This document shows, one piece after another, positions 34,414 through 45,402 of a stretch of 64,000 nt of DNA (positions within the stretch are counted from its first letter, which is position 1; each line of letters starts with the position of its first letter). The notes under the pieces were generated by a model, which was not told the origin of the DNA, ran no database searches, and saw nothing but the letters and a program-made list of their open reading frames with translations. This stretch comes from Aedes albopictus. Lineage: Eukaryota; Arthropoda; Insecta; Diptera; Culicidae. Location of the stretch: positions 45,935,155 to 45,999,154 of the forward strand of contig NC_085137.1 of assembly GCF_035046485.1 (NCBI RefSeq), given 5' to 3'. The translations under genes and the position numbers were made by a program.

Positions 34414-34598
34414 GGCGCCAACTTGTGACGTAGTTGGGGGGGCGAAGCTCTCAAAAATTGGACAAAATTCATCTTTTTTTAGGTCAATGCACTAGTTTTC
34501 ACGTAAATATGCCTAAACTAGATGAACTGCGTCGAAATTTTACGAATTTGGTTGATTTTGAGAGGCCTCGCCCCCCCAACTACGTCACAAGTTGGCGC
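34414..34598. mobile_element. MITE with 31-bp TIRs and a G/C run
   Basis: GGCGCCAACTTGTGACGTAG followed by TTGGGGGGGCGA at the left is inverted at 34568-34598. The centre is about 120 bp. No clear target duplication. Confidence 0.7.
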
Positions 34599-34614
34599 GT
34601 ATGTGCATGCTATA

Positions 34615-34838
34615 TTTATGCACTTTTAATTTATTCACCTCAGCTACTCAGAGCTAATGATGATGAACCTGGGCTTGTGAGCTTAACCCGATTTTCCTTT
34701 TACTTACTCAGAGCCAATATTGTTCATAAGAAAGATTAATAATGACGATAACTATTGCAATGGCGGCCAAGGGGTGTTTATAGGGGAGAGCACATGAAGG
34801 TTGCAGGGGTGTTTTAGGGGATCCCAAGGGGTTTCAGC
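34615..34838 (+). repeat. Minisatellite leader (tail B) and start of a block split by an R1 element
   Basis: Contains TATTTATGCACTTTTAAT, CTCAGAGCCAATATTGTTC and AATGACGATAACTATTGCAA (the same leader as 14606-14680), then GGGGTTTCAG repeats. The block continues at 37617 after the retrotransposon. Confidence 0.55.
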
Positions 34839-34995
34839 CGGGGACTGGGGCTGGCGATGAGGAGAGGGTCACCGATGTGGAACTTGCGGGGATAGCTAAG
34901 TCCCTTAGCGTAGGTAAGGCCCCAGGTCCGGACGGAGTTCCGAACCTGGCCTTAAAAGTAGCTATTGCAGAGGCTCCCGGAGGAGATGTTCAGGT

Positions 34996-35259
34996 TCTTC
35001 TTCTTCTTTATGGCTCGACGTCCCCACTGGGACTTGGCCTGCCTCGCTTCAACTTAGTGTTCTTTTGAGCACTTCCACAGTTATTAATTGAAGGGCTTTC
35101 TTTGCCTGCCATTGCATGAATTTGTATATTGTGAGGCAAGTACAATGATACACTATGCCCAGGGAGTCGAGAAAATTTCCCCGACCGGAACGGGAATCGA
35201 ACCCGCCGTCTCCGGATTGGCGATCCATAGCCTTGACTACTAGGCTAACTGAAGACCCC
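34996..35259 (-). mobile_element. Feilai-type SINE (copy 2), inserted in the R1 element
   Basis: Same organisation as 17761-18023: a TTC-triplet (GAA) end at the left, and a tRNA-like head with B box GGAATCGAACCC (complement) at the right. It is flanked by a 12-bp target duplication AGATGTTCAGGT (34984-34995 and 35260-35271). Confidence 0.88.
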
Positions 35260-35261
35260 AG

Positions 35262-36916
35262 ATGTTCAGGTCTGCTATGCAGAAATGCCTGGACGAGAGA
35301 GTTTTCCCAGAAGCTTGGAAGAGGCAGAACCTGGTACTACTGCCAAAGGCGGGGAAACCACCCGGAGACCCGTCGGCATATAGACCAATATGCTTGATTG
35401 ACACGACGGGGAAGGTGCTCGAAAAGATCATTCTCAATAGAATGTTGAGGTTCACCGAGGGCGAAAATGGTCTTTCGAGCAACCAGTATGGCTTCCGGAA
35501 GGGGAAGTCCACCGTAGACGCTATCTTGTCGGTTACAAAAACCGCAGAGAAAGCACTCGAGCCTAAGAGGAGGGGAATTCGCTTCTGCGCGGTAGTGACT
35601 CTGGATGTAAGGAATGCGTTTAATAGCGCCAGCTGGTCTGCTATTGCCGATGCGCTCTTGCGTCTGGGGATACCGGAGTACCTGTACAAGATTCTCGGAA
35701 GTTACTTTCAGAATCGTGTACTAGTCTACGATACGGAGGTGGGTCGGAAGTGCTTTCACATAGCCTCAGAAGTCCCGCAAGGTTCCACCTGGGTCCGGTG
35801 TTATGGAATGTCATGTACGACGAGGTGTTGAGGTTAGAGTACCCAGTGGTAGTGGAGATTGTCGGATTTGCCGACGACATTACGCTCGTAGTCTACGGTG
35901 AAACGATCGAGGAGGTGAAGTTGACTACCGACCACTCGATCAAGGTTGTGGAGGCGTGGATGCGATCCAGGAAACTGGAGCTGGCTCACCACAATACAGA
36001 GGTGACGGTTGTTAACAACCGGAAGTCGGAGCAGCAGACGGAGATCAGAGTAGGAGAGTGCACTATCCTGTCAAAGCGCTCCGTCAAACACTTGGGCGTG
36101 ATGATCGACGATAAGCTTACCTTCGGTAGCCACGTCGATTATGCCTGTAAAAGAGCCTCCACAGCTATTGCGGCACTGTCCCGGATGATGTCCAATAGCT
36201 CTGCGGTGTACGCCAGTAAGCGCAAGCTTCTGGCTAGTGTTGCTACATCCATACTTAGGTATGGCGGCCCGGCGTGGGGCACCGCGCTAAGTACTAAATG
36301 CTACCGACGGAAGCTGGAAAGTACTTACAGGCTTATGTGCCTGAGGGTGGCGAGTGCGTACCGTACCGTGTCACACGACGATCTCTGCGTCATTACTGGT
36401 ATGGTGCCTATCAGCATTTTTATCAGTGAGGACATGGAGTGCTTCGAAATGCAAGGCACAAGAGGCATACGCAGGGCTGCCAGGATGGCCTCCATGGTCA
36501 AATGGCAGCGCGCGGGGGACAGTTCCACCAAAGGAAGGTGAACCCATAGGTTGATACCGAGGGTAGATAGTTAGATTAATAGGCGCCATGGGGAAGTTAC
36601 ATTCCACCTGACACAGGTCCTTTCAGGTCGTGGCTGCTTCCGACAGTATCTACACCGTTTCGGGCATGCGGATTCTCCCGAATGCCCAGTGTCCAATGGT
36701 TTAGAGGAAACGGCGGAACACGTTTTGTTCGTGTGCCCGCGTTTTCGCACAATGCGTGACCGCATGCTTGCCACATGCGGGGAGGACACAAACCCGGACA
36801 ATGTGGTCCAGAGGATGTGTAGGGATGAGGTTAGCTGGAACGCCGTTTCAACGGCTATCACCCATATCGTCTGGGAGCTACAGAGGAGGTGGCGCGTGGA
36901 ATCGGAGAATGGCTAG
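35262..36916 (+). pseudogene. R1-clade reverse transcriptase remnant
   Basis: Frame 1 (35262-35790) carries RT motifs 1-5: LVLLPKAGKPPGDPSAYRPI, QYGFRKGKSTVDAI, VTLDVRNAFNSASW and EVPQGS. After a frameshift near 35790, frame 2 (to 36541) carries LGPVLWN, the catalytic-box FADD and the thumb. A third frame (36680-36916) carries the C-terminal ECPVSNGLEETAEHVLFVCP, where the second zinc-ligand Cys expected in the family is Ser. It cannot make a full protein. Confidence 0.85.
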
Positions 36917-37616
36917 TCCACATGCAGTCCAGGGGTTCGGAGTCGGCTTCGTAGGTCATACCGGTGCCCTGCGGTCGAGATCGACCCTTACAGCGATTAA
37001 GTGGCCGCGGATAGGAAGTCCCGGTAGCGGTGCTGTCGTGGCATCTGTCTATTGAGTTGGATCCGACCCCGCGGTTGGAAAGGGGTCCCCGGCAAGGGTC
37101 GGGGCAGGTGGAGACTCTGTTGTCAGCAACCTTCTGGTGCAGCTGATAGGGCCTGAAAGGTAGTGATACCCTTGCCTTCAGCAGGTCAGATCGGGTTGCA
37201 CGTGGGCATCAGTTCTTGATGTCTGCAAAGCAGTTGGGCGCGAGCAGGGTTGACCCTGCCCGTCTTCCGAGGACAAAGGGAGTGGTGAGGACCACTCGGG
37301 AAACTGGCTAAGCGCCAGCATGTTACCGTGATGGACTCTCCAGAGCGAGTCATTAATGTTCGGTGCTGCTAGGCTACGCAGCTAACCTTGAGGGTGCGAT
37401 GTGCACTAGCCCATCTCTGAAGCAATACCTTCTTGGTGGTTCCGGAGAGACGTAGGGTTTGGCGACCATAGGAATGGTTTAGTGGGTACGAGGAGAGAGT
37501 AGTCCTGGCTTTTACTTTTGTTGTAGGTGACGGCCTCAGACCTACACTACCCTAACCTTCCTGTTAGGGTGTCTGTTGAGCAGATTATCCCTCTATGGTT
37601 TAGAAGAAAAAAAAAA

Positions 37617-38760
37617 GGGTTTCAGCGGGGTACCATGATATTTCAGGGGGGTGGGTTTCGAGGGTCTGAGGTTTTTTCGAAAGCATTGCAGAGATTTTCA
37701 GAGGATTTTCGACATGCTTAGGAGGCATTAAAGGTACGATTTCGTGCGTTACATGGGGTCAGAACGGATCTTAAGGGGGTTCAGAAGGCATTTCAGGAAG
37801 TATCGTAGCATTTTTAGGCTGGTTTCAGAGGCGTTGTGAAGGCGTTTTTGGGGGTTTCGTAGAGTTGCACAAGGATTTTAGGGGGTTTTGATGGCATTGG
37901 GGGAATGTTACCTCTTTGAACAAACTACCGGTAGTACACAGGGTTTCTTGATGGCTTTCAAGCCTCCAAGACCAGTATCACCACACTCACATTAGAGGGG
38001 CTGGCAGATATCGTTCTGCTAGGGAATGATCAGCAAATCTACCCGTATTGCGATCACGCTGCCTTGTTGCCCTCCGAAGTTTGCGCGCTTAGGAGATTGC
38101 ACTAGTCGACGATGTTACAGACTCAGAACGACCAAGGAGAATATAATATTTGGCGGGATTCAGAGGCGTTACGGAGGTGTTTTTCTGGGTTTCAGCTAGT
38201 ATCAGGTACGTTACATGTGGTCTGAGGGGGTCTTAAGGGGATTAAGGGATTTCAGAGGCTTTTCATAATGTTTCAAAGGATTCTCGGCGAATCGAGGAGG
38301 ATTTCGGGGGAATTCGGCATTTCAGGAAGTTTTAGAGCAATTTCAGCAGGTTTCAGAAGTGATACGGGGCGTCTACGGTGGTTTTGGAGTGACTCAGCCG
38401 CGTTAAATGGGGTTTATGTGGGTTTTAGGGGGATTTCGGAGTCATTACAGGAAGTTTCAGTGGAATTTCATAGACCCCATCACAATATCATTTAAAACGC
38501 CCCTGAAATGCCTTTTGATTTAACCGTTATGTGTCCGACAAACTTTTAGCTTTTTTCTACACCGTGCTTTTTAAATAGGCGCTGGGTACCCCTGTCGGCC
38601 ACACAAGGGTTAAGGGTGTTCCTAAAACCCCCTGATGCCTGATACGGCTCTGAACTGGAATTCCTCAAAACGTCTCTGAAATCTCCCCAATTCCATTGAA
38701 ACGCTCTTGAAACATTCATAATGGATTTGAAATGCCTCTAAAACCTCTTTAGACGCCTTC
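37617..38760. repeat. TTTCAGGGG minisatellite block continued, with a non-repeat inlay
   Basis: G-rich-polarity repeats run to about 38470, then C-rich polarity to 38760. About 37915-38150 is non-repetitive (contains ACTACCGGTAGT) and unassigned. 38545-38610 (GTACCCCTGTCGGCCACACA) is also not minisatellite. Confidence 0.55.
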
Positions 38761-40250
38761 ACTATCGTTAATTGGAAGTACCTGAATAAGAGTTTCTAAA
38801 GCAAAAATTTGCTTAGGAGTTGTTTGTTCAACTCTTGTTCAGGGAAAATGTTTGTTAGGTAAGCTCTCTGAAACGCATCTGGAAACGCCTGGTAGCGCGC
38901 GCTCCTCAGCTGTCTGCCATATCCTAGTAGATCACTAGTACTCGTTAGTACTAGTCACCATGGAAATCACTTTAGTTAATTGGCTTACTAAAGCATCGTT
39001 GTTAAATATTTCGATACAAAGTTGCATAGCCGAGCTAGCCCAAAGCTTTAATTTGAACCAATTCCAGTGAAGCAACATTTTCTGTCACAGTGCGAAAGCA
39101 GCAGCCCCATGACGCACAATTATTGTCCATCGTCCTCGCTCGCCGTGTCGTGTGTACTGCAGAGCCCGACAAAGTAGGACGAAGCACACCAGCATGAATG
39201 TTGCTGACATGAACTTTCATTCCTGAAAGGCATTCGCAGCATTCCGCTTTTCATTGACTCTGGCAAACCTACCGCCACGCCGTTGTAGAAGTGGAAGGGG
39301 GGCTTTCTGAAAGCTGTGCAAACTGAATGGCCATCATTTACCGGGTCAAATGAAGCACCGATAAAATACCAGACCACCCTCATAAAAATCTCCCTTTCAT
39401 GGTGAGTTTGTGTAGCTTTTCAGTTGCAAATCGAGCGAGTTCTCCCTGAGGTACATCGTCTGCAAATCTTCAACAATTTGTTCCACCCTCCGCCAACGCC
39501 TACACCACCCCAAAAAAGGTGCAATCAAGCAGATTTTATTTTATTTCGGTTTCCGAAGTTCCTTCTGGGAACGTCTAGGATAGAGCACTGGTCCTCGCCC
39601 CCGGGTCCCAAAGCCTTCCAGAGAAAGCCAGAAAAGAAATGCGCTTACGCAACGAAAACAGTTTTTATTTGTGCTTCGGACATCCCAAACCAAATCTGGG
39701 ACCGACCACCCTCAATCGAGGATAACAGATGGCCTTCTGGATGGGTTTGGGGGACGGACGGACGGACAACTCAATCATAGGAATAAAAGATAATTTAGTT
39801 TTGCCAATTTTGGCTGCGCCCTGTGGTTTGACGAAAAATTGCCATTTCCCGGAATCCTTCGGATCGGTTCCCCCTTGTTGGCAGTTGTTCAAGGGACATT
39901 GCTTTGAAGAGTAAGCTCATTTTTCGCTTGACTTTGTTGGGGCCTCACCATCATCGATGCGAATACCGCAACATGGAGGATGACTTACGCTTCATACAGT
40001 CCAATGTGGTATTATGTTGTTCATGTGGGCGTTTGATTTCCGCTGTAGGAGACACGTGCTATTCTTCAATATGCAGTGGTATGACTTGTTCAAAGACCAT
40101 GTAAGCCGGCCGATGAACAGCTGAAGAGGAATTCCAATCAATTACCCTTTTGTTTCAGCAACAATGCCTCTTATTGAACGATTCCCGGACGACAGTGGAC
40201 AGTGGAATTTTAGTCGAAGAATTTAATTAACGGATTCTGCTAGGCTGTTT
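38761..40250. other. Apparently unique intergenic region
   Basis: GC-balanced, with little low-complexity DNA between about 39000 and 40200. No exon with supportable splice sites and no recognisable protein: frames at 39424-39780 and 39665-39892 are on opposite strands and unlike any family I know. It could contain UTR or regulatory DNA of a neighbouring gene. Confidence 0.4.
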
Positions 40251-40293
40251 TTCTTCTTCGTCTTGGCATGATGTTCCAACTGGGATAAGGTCT
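40251..40293 (-). mobile_element. SINE tail fragment
   Basis: TTCTTCTTCGTCTTGGCATG, then ATGTTCCAACTGGGAT, resembles the complement of the Feilai-type 3' end (GTCCCAATGAGGACGTTACG, CCAAGAAGA). Only the end of the body is present. Confidence 0.4.
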
Positions 40294-40478
40294 GTTTGTG
40301 GGTCATTTGAAATTCAGGGATAGTATGACATACAGAAGAGATCATTAATGAGTGGAATCTCTCATGTGCACTTGTCAAAAAAAAAATGGAAACTCAAACG
40401 GTAAATTTCTCACATACCTTAATCCGGGGTCAAATTGATCACTTTAAATCAACTTTTGCAGATAAAGTTTGAAGCAAT

Positions 40479-40773
40479 ATAGCCGAGGCCAATATAGCCT
40501 ATATACAGCGGTAAACGCACGGGTATTCAGCATGACCATGCTGAGGGTGACGGGTTCGATTCCCGGTCGGTTCATGATCTTTTCGTAAAGGAAATTTCCG
40601 TGACTTCCTTGGGCATAAAGTATCTTCGTGCCTGCCACACGATATACGCATGCAAAATGGTCATTGGCAAAGGAAGCTCTCAGTTAATAACTGTGAAAGT
40701 GCTCATAGAACACTAAGCTGAGATGCAGGCTCTGTCCCAATGAGGACGTTACGCCAAGAAGAGAGAGAGAAAG
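40479..40773 (+). mobile_element. SINE with a different tRNA head but a Feilai-like body
   Basis: Head: GCGGTAAACGCACGGGTATT with B box GGGTTCGATTCCCGG. The body (AATAACTGTGAAAGTGCTC, AACACTAAGCTGAGATGCAG, CCCAATGAGGACGTTACGC) aligns with the body of the Feilai copies, but the tail is GA-repeat instead of GAA-triplet. It is flanked by a 13-bp target duplication AGTTTGAAGCAAT (40466-40478 and 40774-40786). Confidence 0.82.
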
Positions 40774-40786
40774 AGTTTGAAGCAAT

Positions 40787-41585
40787 TCAAATATTGGCAA
40801 CATAGTTTTTGTACCGACTTTTCGAACCCTCTAAGCATAATACCCTCTTCGAATGAGCGTAATCAGTTTCGTACCTTTAAATTCTGCCCCAATTGCTTAT
40901 CCTTTGACAGATACGCGTATTTCGACTATCACTTGTAATCTTCCTCAGTGTCAGTTATCCACTGAAGAAGTCATCGCATTCACCCCGCTTATATTATAGT
41001 AGTTGCCGTCGGTTGAATCTGGGAGGGTTATAATAATCGTTGCGAATCATAATGAAAACATTTGATGTGTTTTGTGACGAATCTTAGAATCTTTTTGGAG
41101 CTAGCAGACTTTGAATTGTTGTCTGGGCTTTCCACTATTCGGGTAATTTTAACAATCAATTCAAATATGCAGCATTTAGTAGTATCTCGTGTATTCAATT
41201 TGCTCATTCATATTTCTCGACATTTGATTTACTTGTGATTTAATTTTCGCCATCACCATCGACCATCTAACAGATCATAGACACACCAAAGATAGCTTAA
41301 TTACAGGGAACAACATTATTCTGAACAATAACATTCTTTAAAATTCGACATAACAAAAGAACAAATACATTTTCCGTACACGGCTGGCGAACTGCTTCTG
41401 AAGGATAACGTTCTCTATCCTATCCAAAGGCCTAGTGAACTTTCGTTGTGCGGGCAAACGCTTCGTGCTCCTCCATAGACGTGAGACGATTGTGCGCACA
41501 ATGAAAGGAGAGGATTTTACGTCCCTTGGCGTGCCACTAGGAACCTTAAAAATAAAAACTTTGACCCTCATTAGTGACTGCAAAA
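40787..41585. other. Intergenic DNA, no feature seen
   Basis: No repeat or gene that I can support. Confidence 0.4.
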
Positions 41586-41951
41586 CACATACATCTCTCT
41601 ACTCACTTCTTCACACTTATCACTCTTCATTCATTCCTTACAGTTCACTTTTTATGTTCCACTGCTTACCCGTTGCTTATCTCTTCTTATTTTTTACTTT
41701 TTTCTGCTCACTCCCCACTACTCACTTCTCACTTATTCACATTCCTTTCTACATATTCTTTACTTATCACTCTTCACTGCTCAAACCTCACTACTCACTT
41801 TTCACTACTTACTTTTCTGTGCTCATTCTTCATTTCTCTTTTTTATACACACTTTCTCTCTCTTCACTGATTGCTCCTAGCTACTCACTCCTAACTCTTC
41901 GCTGCTCAAGCTATGCTCTTAACTCTTCAGTCGTACATCTTACCCTCCATT
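41586..41951. repeat. CTCACTTCTCACT-type pyrimidine-rich array, left part
   Basis: Degenerate 7-11 bp repetition of CACTNCTCACT/TTCAC. The array continues at 43017. The 238-codon frame through it (41435-42151) is Leu/Ser/His-rich by composition only. Confidence 0.75.
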
Positions 41952-43016
41952 CCCAAGTAACAATTTTGATTTTATCAAAGTTTTTTAGCGATTCAAAAAC
42001 GCTTAACATAAAACCATTGATGCCGACTTTAAAGTCATCTCGAGTTCTAATATGCGTCCATAAGCCCACGTTCTGGCTAGTTGCTCCAGTCTTATTAGGG
42101 TCTACAGGACTTCGTATGCAAACCGGCTTAGGATTTCGGGTTGTATCATAGTTTTATCAATCTTCTAAATAAAACCATCTTCTGACTTGTCAAATAATTG
42201 TTTTGATTATTTTTCACTCTCAATGTTCGATCATAAGAATAAATTATGCTTGGTTTTTTATACAGCGATCAATTGGAAGGATGTCGATCTGGAATTCAGA
42301 TTTGTTTTCCTATTTAATACATGTTAGGAGACATGCCACGGGAAATTTGTGGTGAATGTGACTGTGATAATGAAAAAAAAAAATAAGTGCGCCACACAAA
42401 CTGTGCATTAATTGGAAGTTAAATACATTTAATTTACTCGATGGAATTGGGTGTTTAAAAGGGGTTTTCAACATAGCGGAGTTTCAAAGACATTATGTAG
42501 ACATGACAGAACTAGCGGTTTTATCACAGCATTTTCTGGTCTATGTTACGGGCACGAAATCTTTTGTTGGTTTTATGCATTGCTTCACAGTTTTGTGTAT
42601 TTGTTTACAAAAAAAATCTCTCCGACAACAACCGCAAATGAAAGTTTTATTGAAATGGTATATAATAAGTGATAAAACCAATCCATCCCAAACAACATTT
42701 TGATAACCAACTAGTCTTGAAGAGGTTTTGAGAACCGCCATAAAACTTAATACCTTTTATTTTCGTTTTATGATTGTTCTAAGAACATCTTCTAGTCTAT
42801 TTGGCTAAAAAAATGTTACTTGGGATGACTACTTGCTAGTCTTTAACTGAAGATGTTTATAGCAGAAGTTATATGATAGTTTTCTGAAATGCCAAAGGTG
42901 CAAAGTAAAAAACTATCACATAAAACTAATATAGAACAACTAGCTTTCTCGCAGGCTCGTATATAACCAGGATAAAACATGAATAAAACTTAAAGGCATG
43001 CTGATTGTTACTTGGG
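41952..43016. mobile_element. CCCAAGTAACA-TIR element, 1.07 kb, inserted in the CTCACT array
   Basis: Begins CCCAAGTAACAAT and ends ATTGTTACTTGGG, flanked by TT on both sides. An extra internal TGTTACTTGGG lies at about 42812-42822. Excision restores a continuous pyrimidine-rich array. Same termini as the 4.87-kb element at 25400-30266. No transposase seen. Confidence 0.65.
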
Positions 43017-43655
43017 TTGTTCACTACACACCTCTCATTACTCACTCCACATTCCTCACGTTTCACTTTTCACTCCTCCCTATTCATTGCTCCTTCCTTA
43101 CAGTTGACTTCTCACTATTCACTTCACACTTTTCACATTTCGCTTCTAATTGCTCACTTCTCACTCTTTGATGGTAACTCCTCACAACTTGCTTCTTACT
43201 GCTTCACACTCCTTACTTTTCTCATTCTACACTACTTACTTTCCTGATCACACTTCTCATTGCTTATTTCTCAGTATTTACTTCCCGCTCCACACTATTC
43301 ACTGCTCACTCCGCATTGCTTACTTCTCAATCATTCATGACTGCTTGATACTAAGTAAGCACTGACCACTTCTACTACTAACTCTCCACTACTCACATTC
43401 CTTACTTCTAACCTTTCACTATTAATTGCTCACCCCTAACTATTCATTGCTAAGCTTCTCTCTTTTTACTGCTAATGCCCAGTAGTGAGGAATAGTTCAC
43501 TGCTCACTGAAAACTCCTCACTAACCACTCCGAACTGTCCACTTCTTACTCCTCACTGCCTCACACTCTTCACGCTCAGTTCACACTCGTAACAGCTCAG
43601 TTCACATTGTTCGCTGCTTATTCCACACTTTTTATAGCTCATTCTTTACTAATTA
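43017..43655. repeat. CTCACTTCTCACT-type pyrimidine-rich array, right part
   Basis: Same motif as 41586-41951, ending at a SINE. Confidence 0.75.
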
Positions 43656-43850
43656 TTCATTTATTTATTTATTTTTAATCTGTATTAACAAGATTTTAAG
43701 CCCTAGGCTAGTTCATCTCGGGACCCACGCTTTACTTCCCTTCCGAAGGAAGAACTCACATTTTGTGAGTTTGTCGGGAGTGGGATTCGATCCCAGATCC
43801 TTGGCATGATAGTCAAGTGTCCTAACCATCACACCAGGTCCGCTCCATAA
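43656..43850 (-). mobile_element. tRNA-derived SINE with AAAT tail (copy 2)
   Basis: On the minus strand: head GGACCTGGTGTGATGGTTAG, B box GGGATCGAATCCC, body TTCTTCCTTCGGAAGGGAAG, tail (AAAT)n. It is flanked by an 11-bp target duplication TTTACTAATTA (43645-43655 and 43851-43861). A second copy is at 1076-1250. Confidence 0.85.
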
Positions 43851-43861
43851 TTTACTAATTA

Positions 43862-44585
43862 CATTAGTTTACAAAATAAAACGAAAGTCGTGGATTTCTA
43901 TCAACGACCAAAATTTTTAATGCATTATTATGTGCTGATATCAAGATCGTGCTTCAAAAAATTTTAGGTAGAACAGTTTAAAAATTTTTCTTGAAAATCG
44001 AGCTCTAGAGATTTTGAAAATATGGAATTTATTAAAATATAAATATCTTACGTTGCGGTCAACCAATTTTCAATCTTTTTCCATAAATATAAAACTGAAT
44101 ACAATATATTTCGATCATCTGAACATAATTTCTTGCTTCAAAATAGTGGAATTCGAGATATTGGTGATTATGTTGGTTATTCTCCTTAAATTTGAGCAAA
44201 ATTTCCAAACAAAAAATGATGAAGATTTGTATTTTTTTTTTCATTAAGAAAAAATCAATTGGAGAATTCTTCCTCAACGTACATTTGAAATATTAGATGT
44301 TAGCCGGTAAAAATTTCAGTTCAGTCGGAGTATTGGTTACGGAAAAAGAGATGTATGAAGGGAGCAACTTTGCTTAAAAATAGAACAGAAATCGATTTTA
44401 CTTCGACAGCCTTGTATGGAAAGTCGAAAAAAATGAACGTTCTACTGTAATTTTTTTCCTTCACGTTTTCGAACTCAGAGCATGATTCTACATTAAAAAT
44501 AATCATCAGCTTACTGAGTTCAAAAATGATGTAAACTAGTGTTATTGCTTACTTGCATTGGTACTTTTGACAATTCGGTGTTTAG
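43862..44585. other. AT-rich DNA, no feature seen
   Basis: Phe/Asn/Lys-rich frames on both strands (44014-44506) reflect composition. I do not support a gene here. Confidence 0.4.
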
Positions 44586-44595
44586 GGGTATCCGG

Positions 44596-44848
44596 TTAGC
44601 CTAGTGGTTAAGGCTATGAATCGCCAATCCGGAGACGGCGGGTTCGATTCCCGTTCCAGTCGGGAAAATTTTCTCGACTCCCTGGGCATAGTGTATCATT
44701 TTACTTGCCTCACAATATACAAATTCATGCAATGGCAGGCAAAGAAAGCCCTTCAATTAATAACTGTGGAAGTGCTCTAAGAACACTAAGTTGAAGCGAG
44801 GCAGGCCAAGTCCCAGTGGGGACGTCGAACCATAAAGAAGAAGAAGAA
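44596..44848 (+). mobile_element. Feilai-type SINE (copy 3), well preserved
   Basis: Head TTAGCCTAGTGGTTAAGGCT (A box), GGGTTCGATTCCCG (B box), body and (GAA)n tail in the sense direction. It is flanked by a 10-bp target duplication GGGTATCCGG (44586-44595 and 44849-44858). Confidence 0.9.
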
Positions 44849-44858
44849 GGGTATCCGG

Positions 44859-45402
44859 ATTATTTCATAATCTCCGCCAAAAAAATTAGTCAAAATCCAA
44901 AATTTCATATTTTTTGGTGTCCGTGAACTATTTTTAAAATGCATTTAAAGTTTGTATGAGGACATTTTTCTGTTCTACCCACGGAAATTAAAATTGTTTT
45001 GTTAATTTAACCATCAAAACAAAGGTATTGGAATCCAATAAAATCACGTTATACTCAGAAAAATGAGCTCTTTCGATTAAGCTATAGAAAAAAGCAATAT
45101 TTTATTCTTTAAACAACCCAATTGATTTAGCATGACAGGATACTTTTGTCGGTACTTTTTCTTACGGGATAATTAAGCAGACTATTTTCTGCGAGAAAAA
45201 TTGACAGATCCATTTGAATTGAACAAAAGACGTTACCAGTATTTTCTTGCCATCTACGAACCGCTCAAGTAATCTTAAGGCGAAATCATTACTTAACCGT
45301 TACTTGTCCTATCGTTTTGTATCGTATAAGCCTTAAAACGGTAACTCCGTATTAAAGATTTTTAAAAAATAAAAAGGGATCATAAATTATATTACACTGG
45401 AA
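44859..45402. other. AT-rich DNA, no feature seen
   Basis: No gene or structured repeat that I can support. Confidence 0.4.

Larger units (their letters stand above)
34839..37616 (+). mobile_element. R1-clade non-LTR retrotransposon, 5'-truncated, split by a SINE
   Basis: Starts inside the RT domain (GKAPGPDGVPN at about 34916-34948) and ends in an A-run at 37605-37616. Flanking GGGTTTCAGC (34829-34838, 37617-37626) is a likely 10-bp target duplication, though the host DNA is itself rich in that motif. A Feilai-type SINE interrupts it at 34996-35259. R1-clade features are FADDITLVVYGET, HLGVMIDDKL, LLASVATSILRYGGPAWG and a C-terminal zinc-finger-like CPVS...H...CP. 36917-37604 is 3' UTR. Frameshifts near 34980 and 35790 make it a dead copy. 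Confidence 0.85.

Noticed and set aside
41435..42151. 238-codon Leu/Ser/His-rich frame
   Set aside because: It follows the composition of the CTCACT array and crosses the boundary of an inserted transposon.
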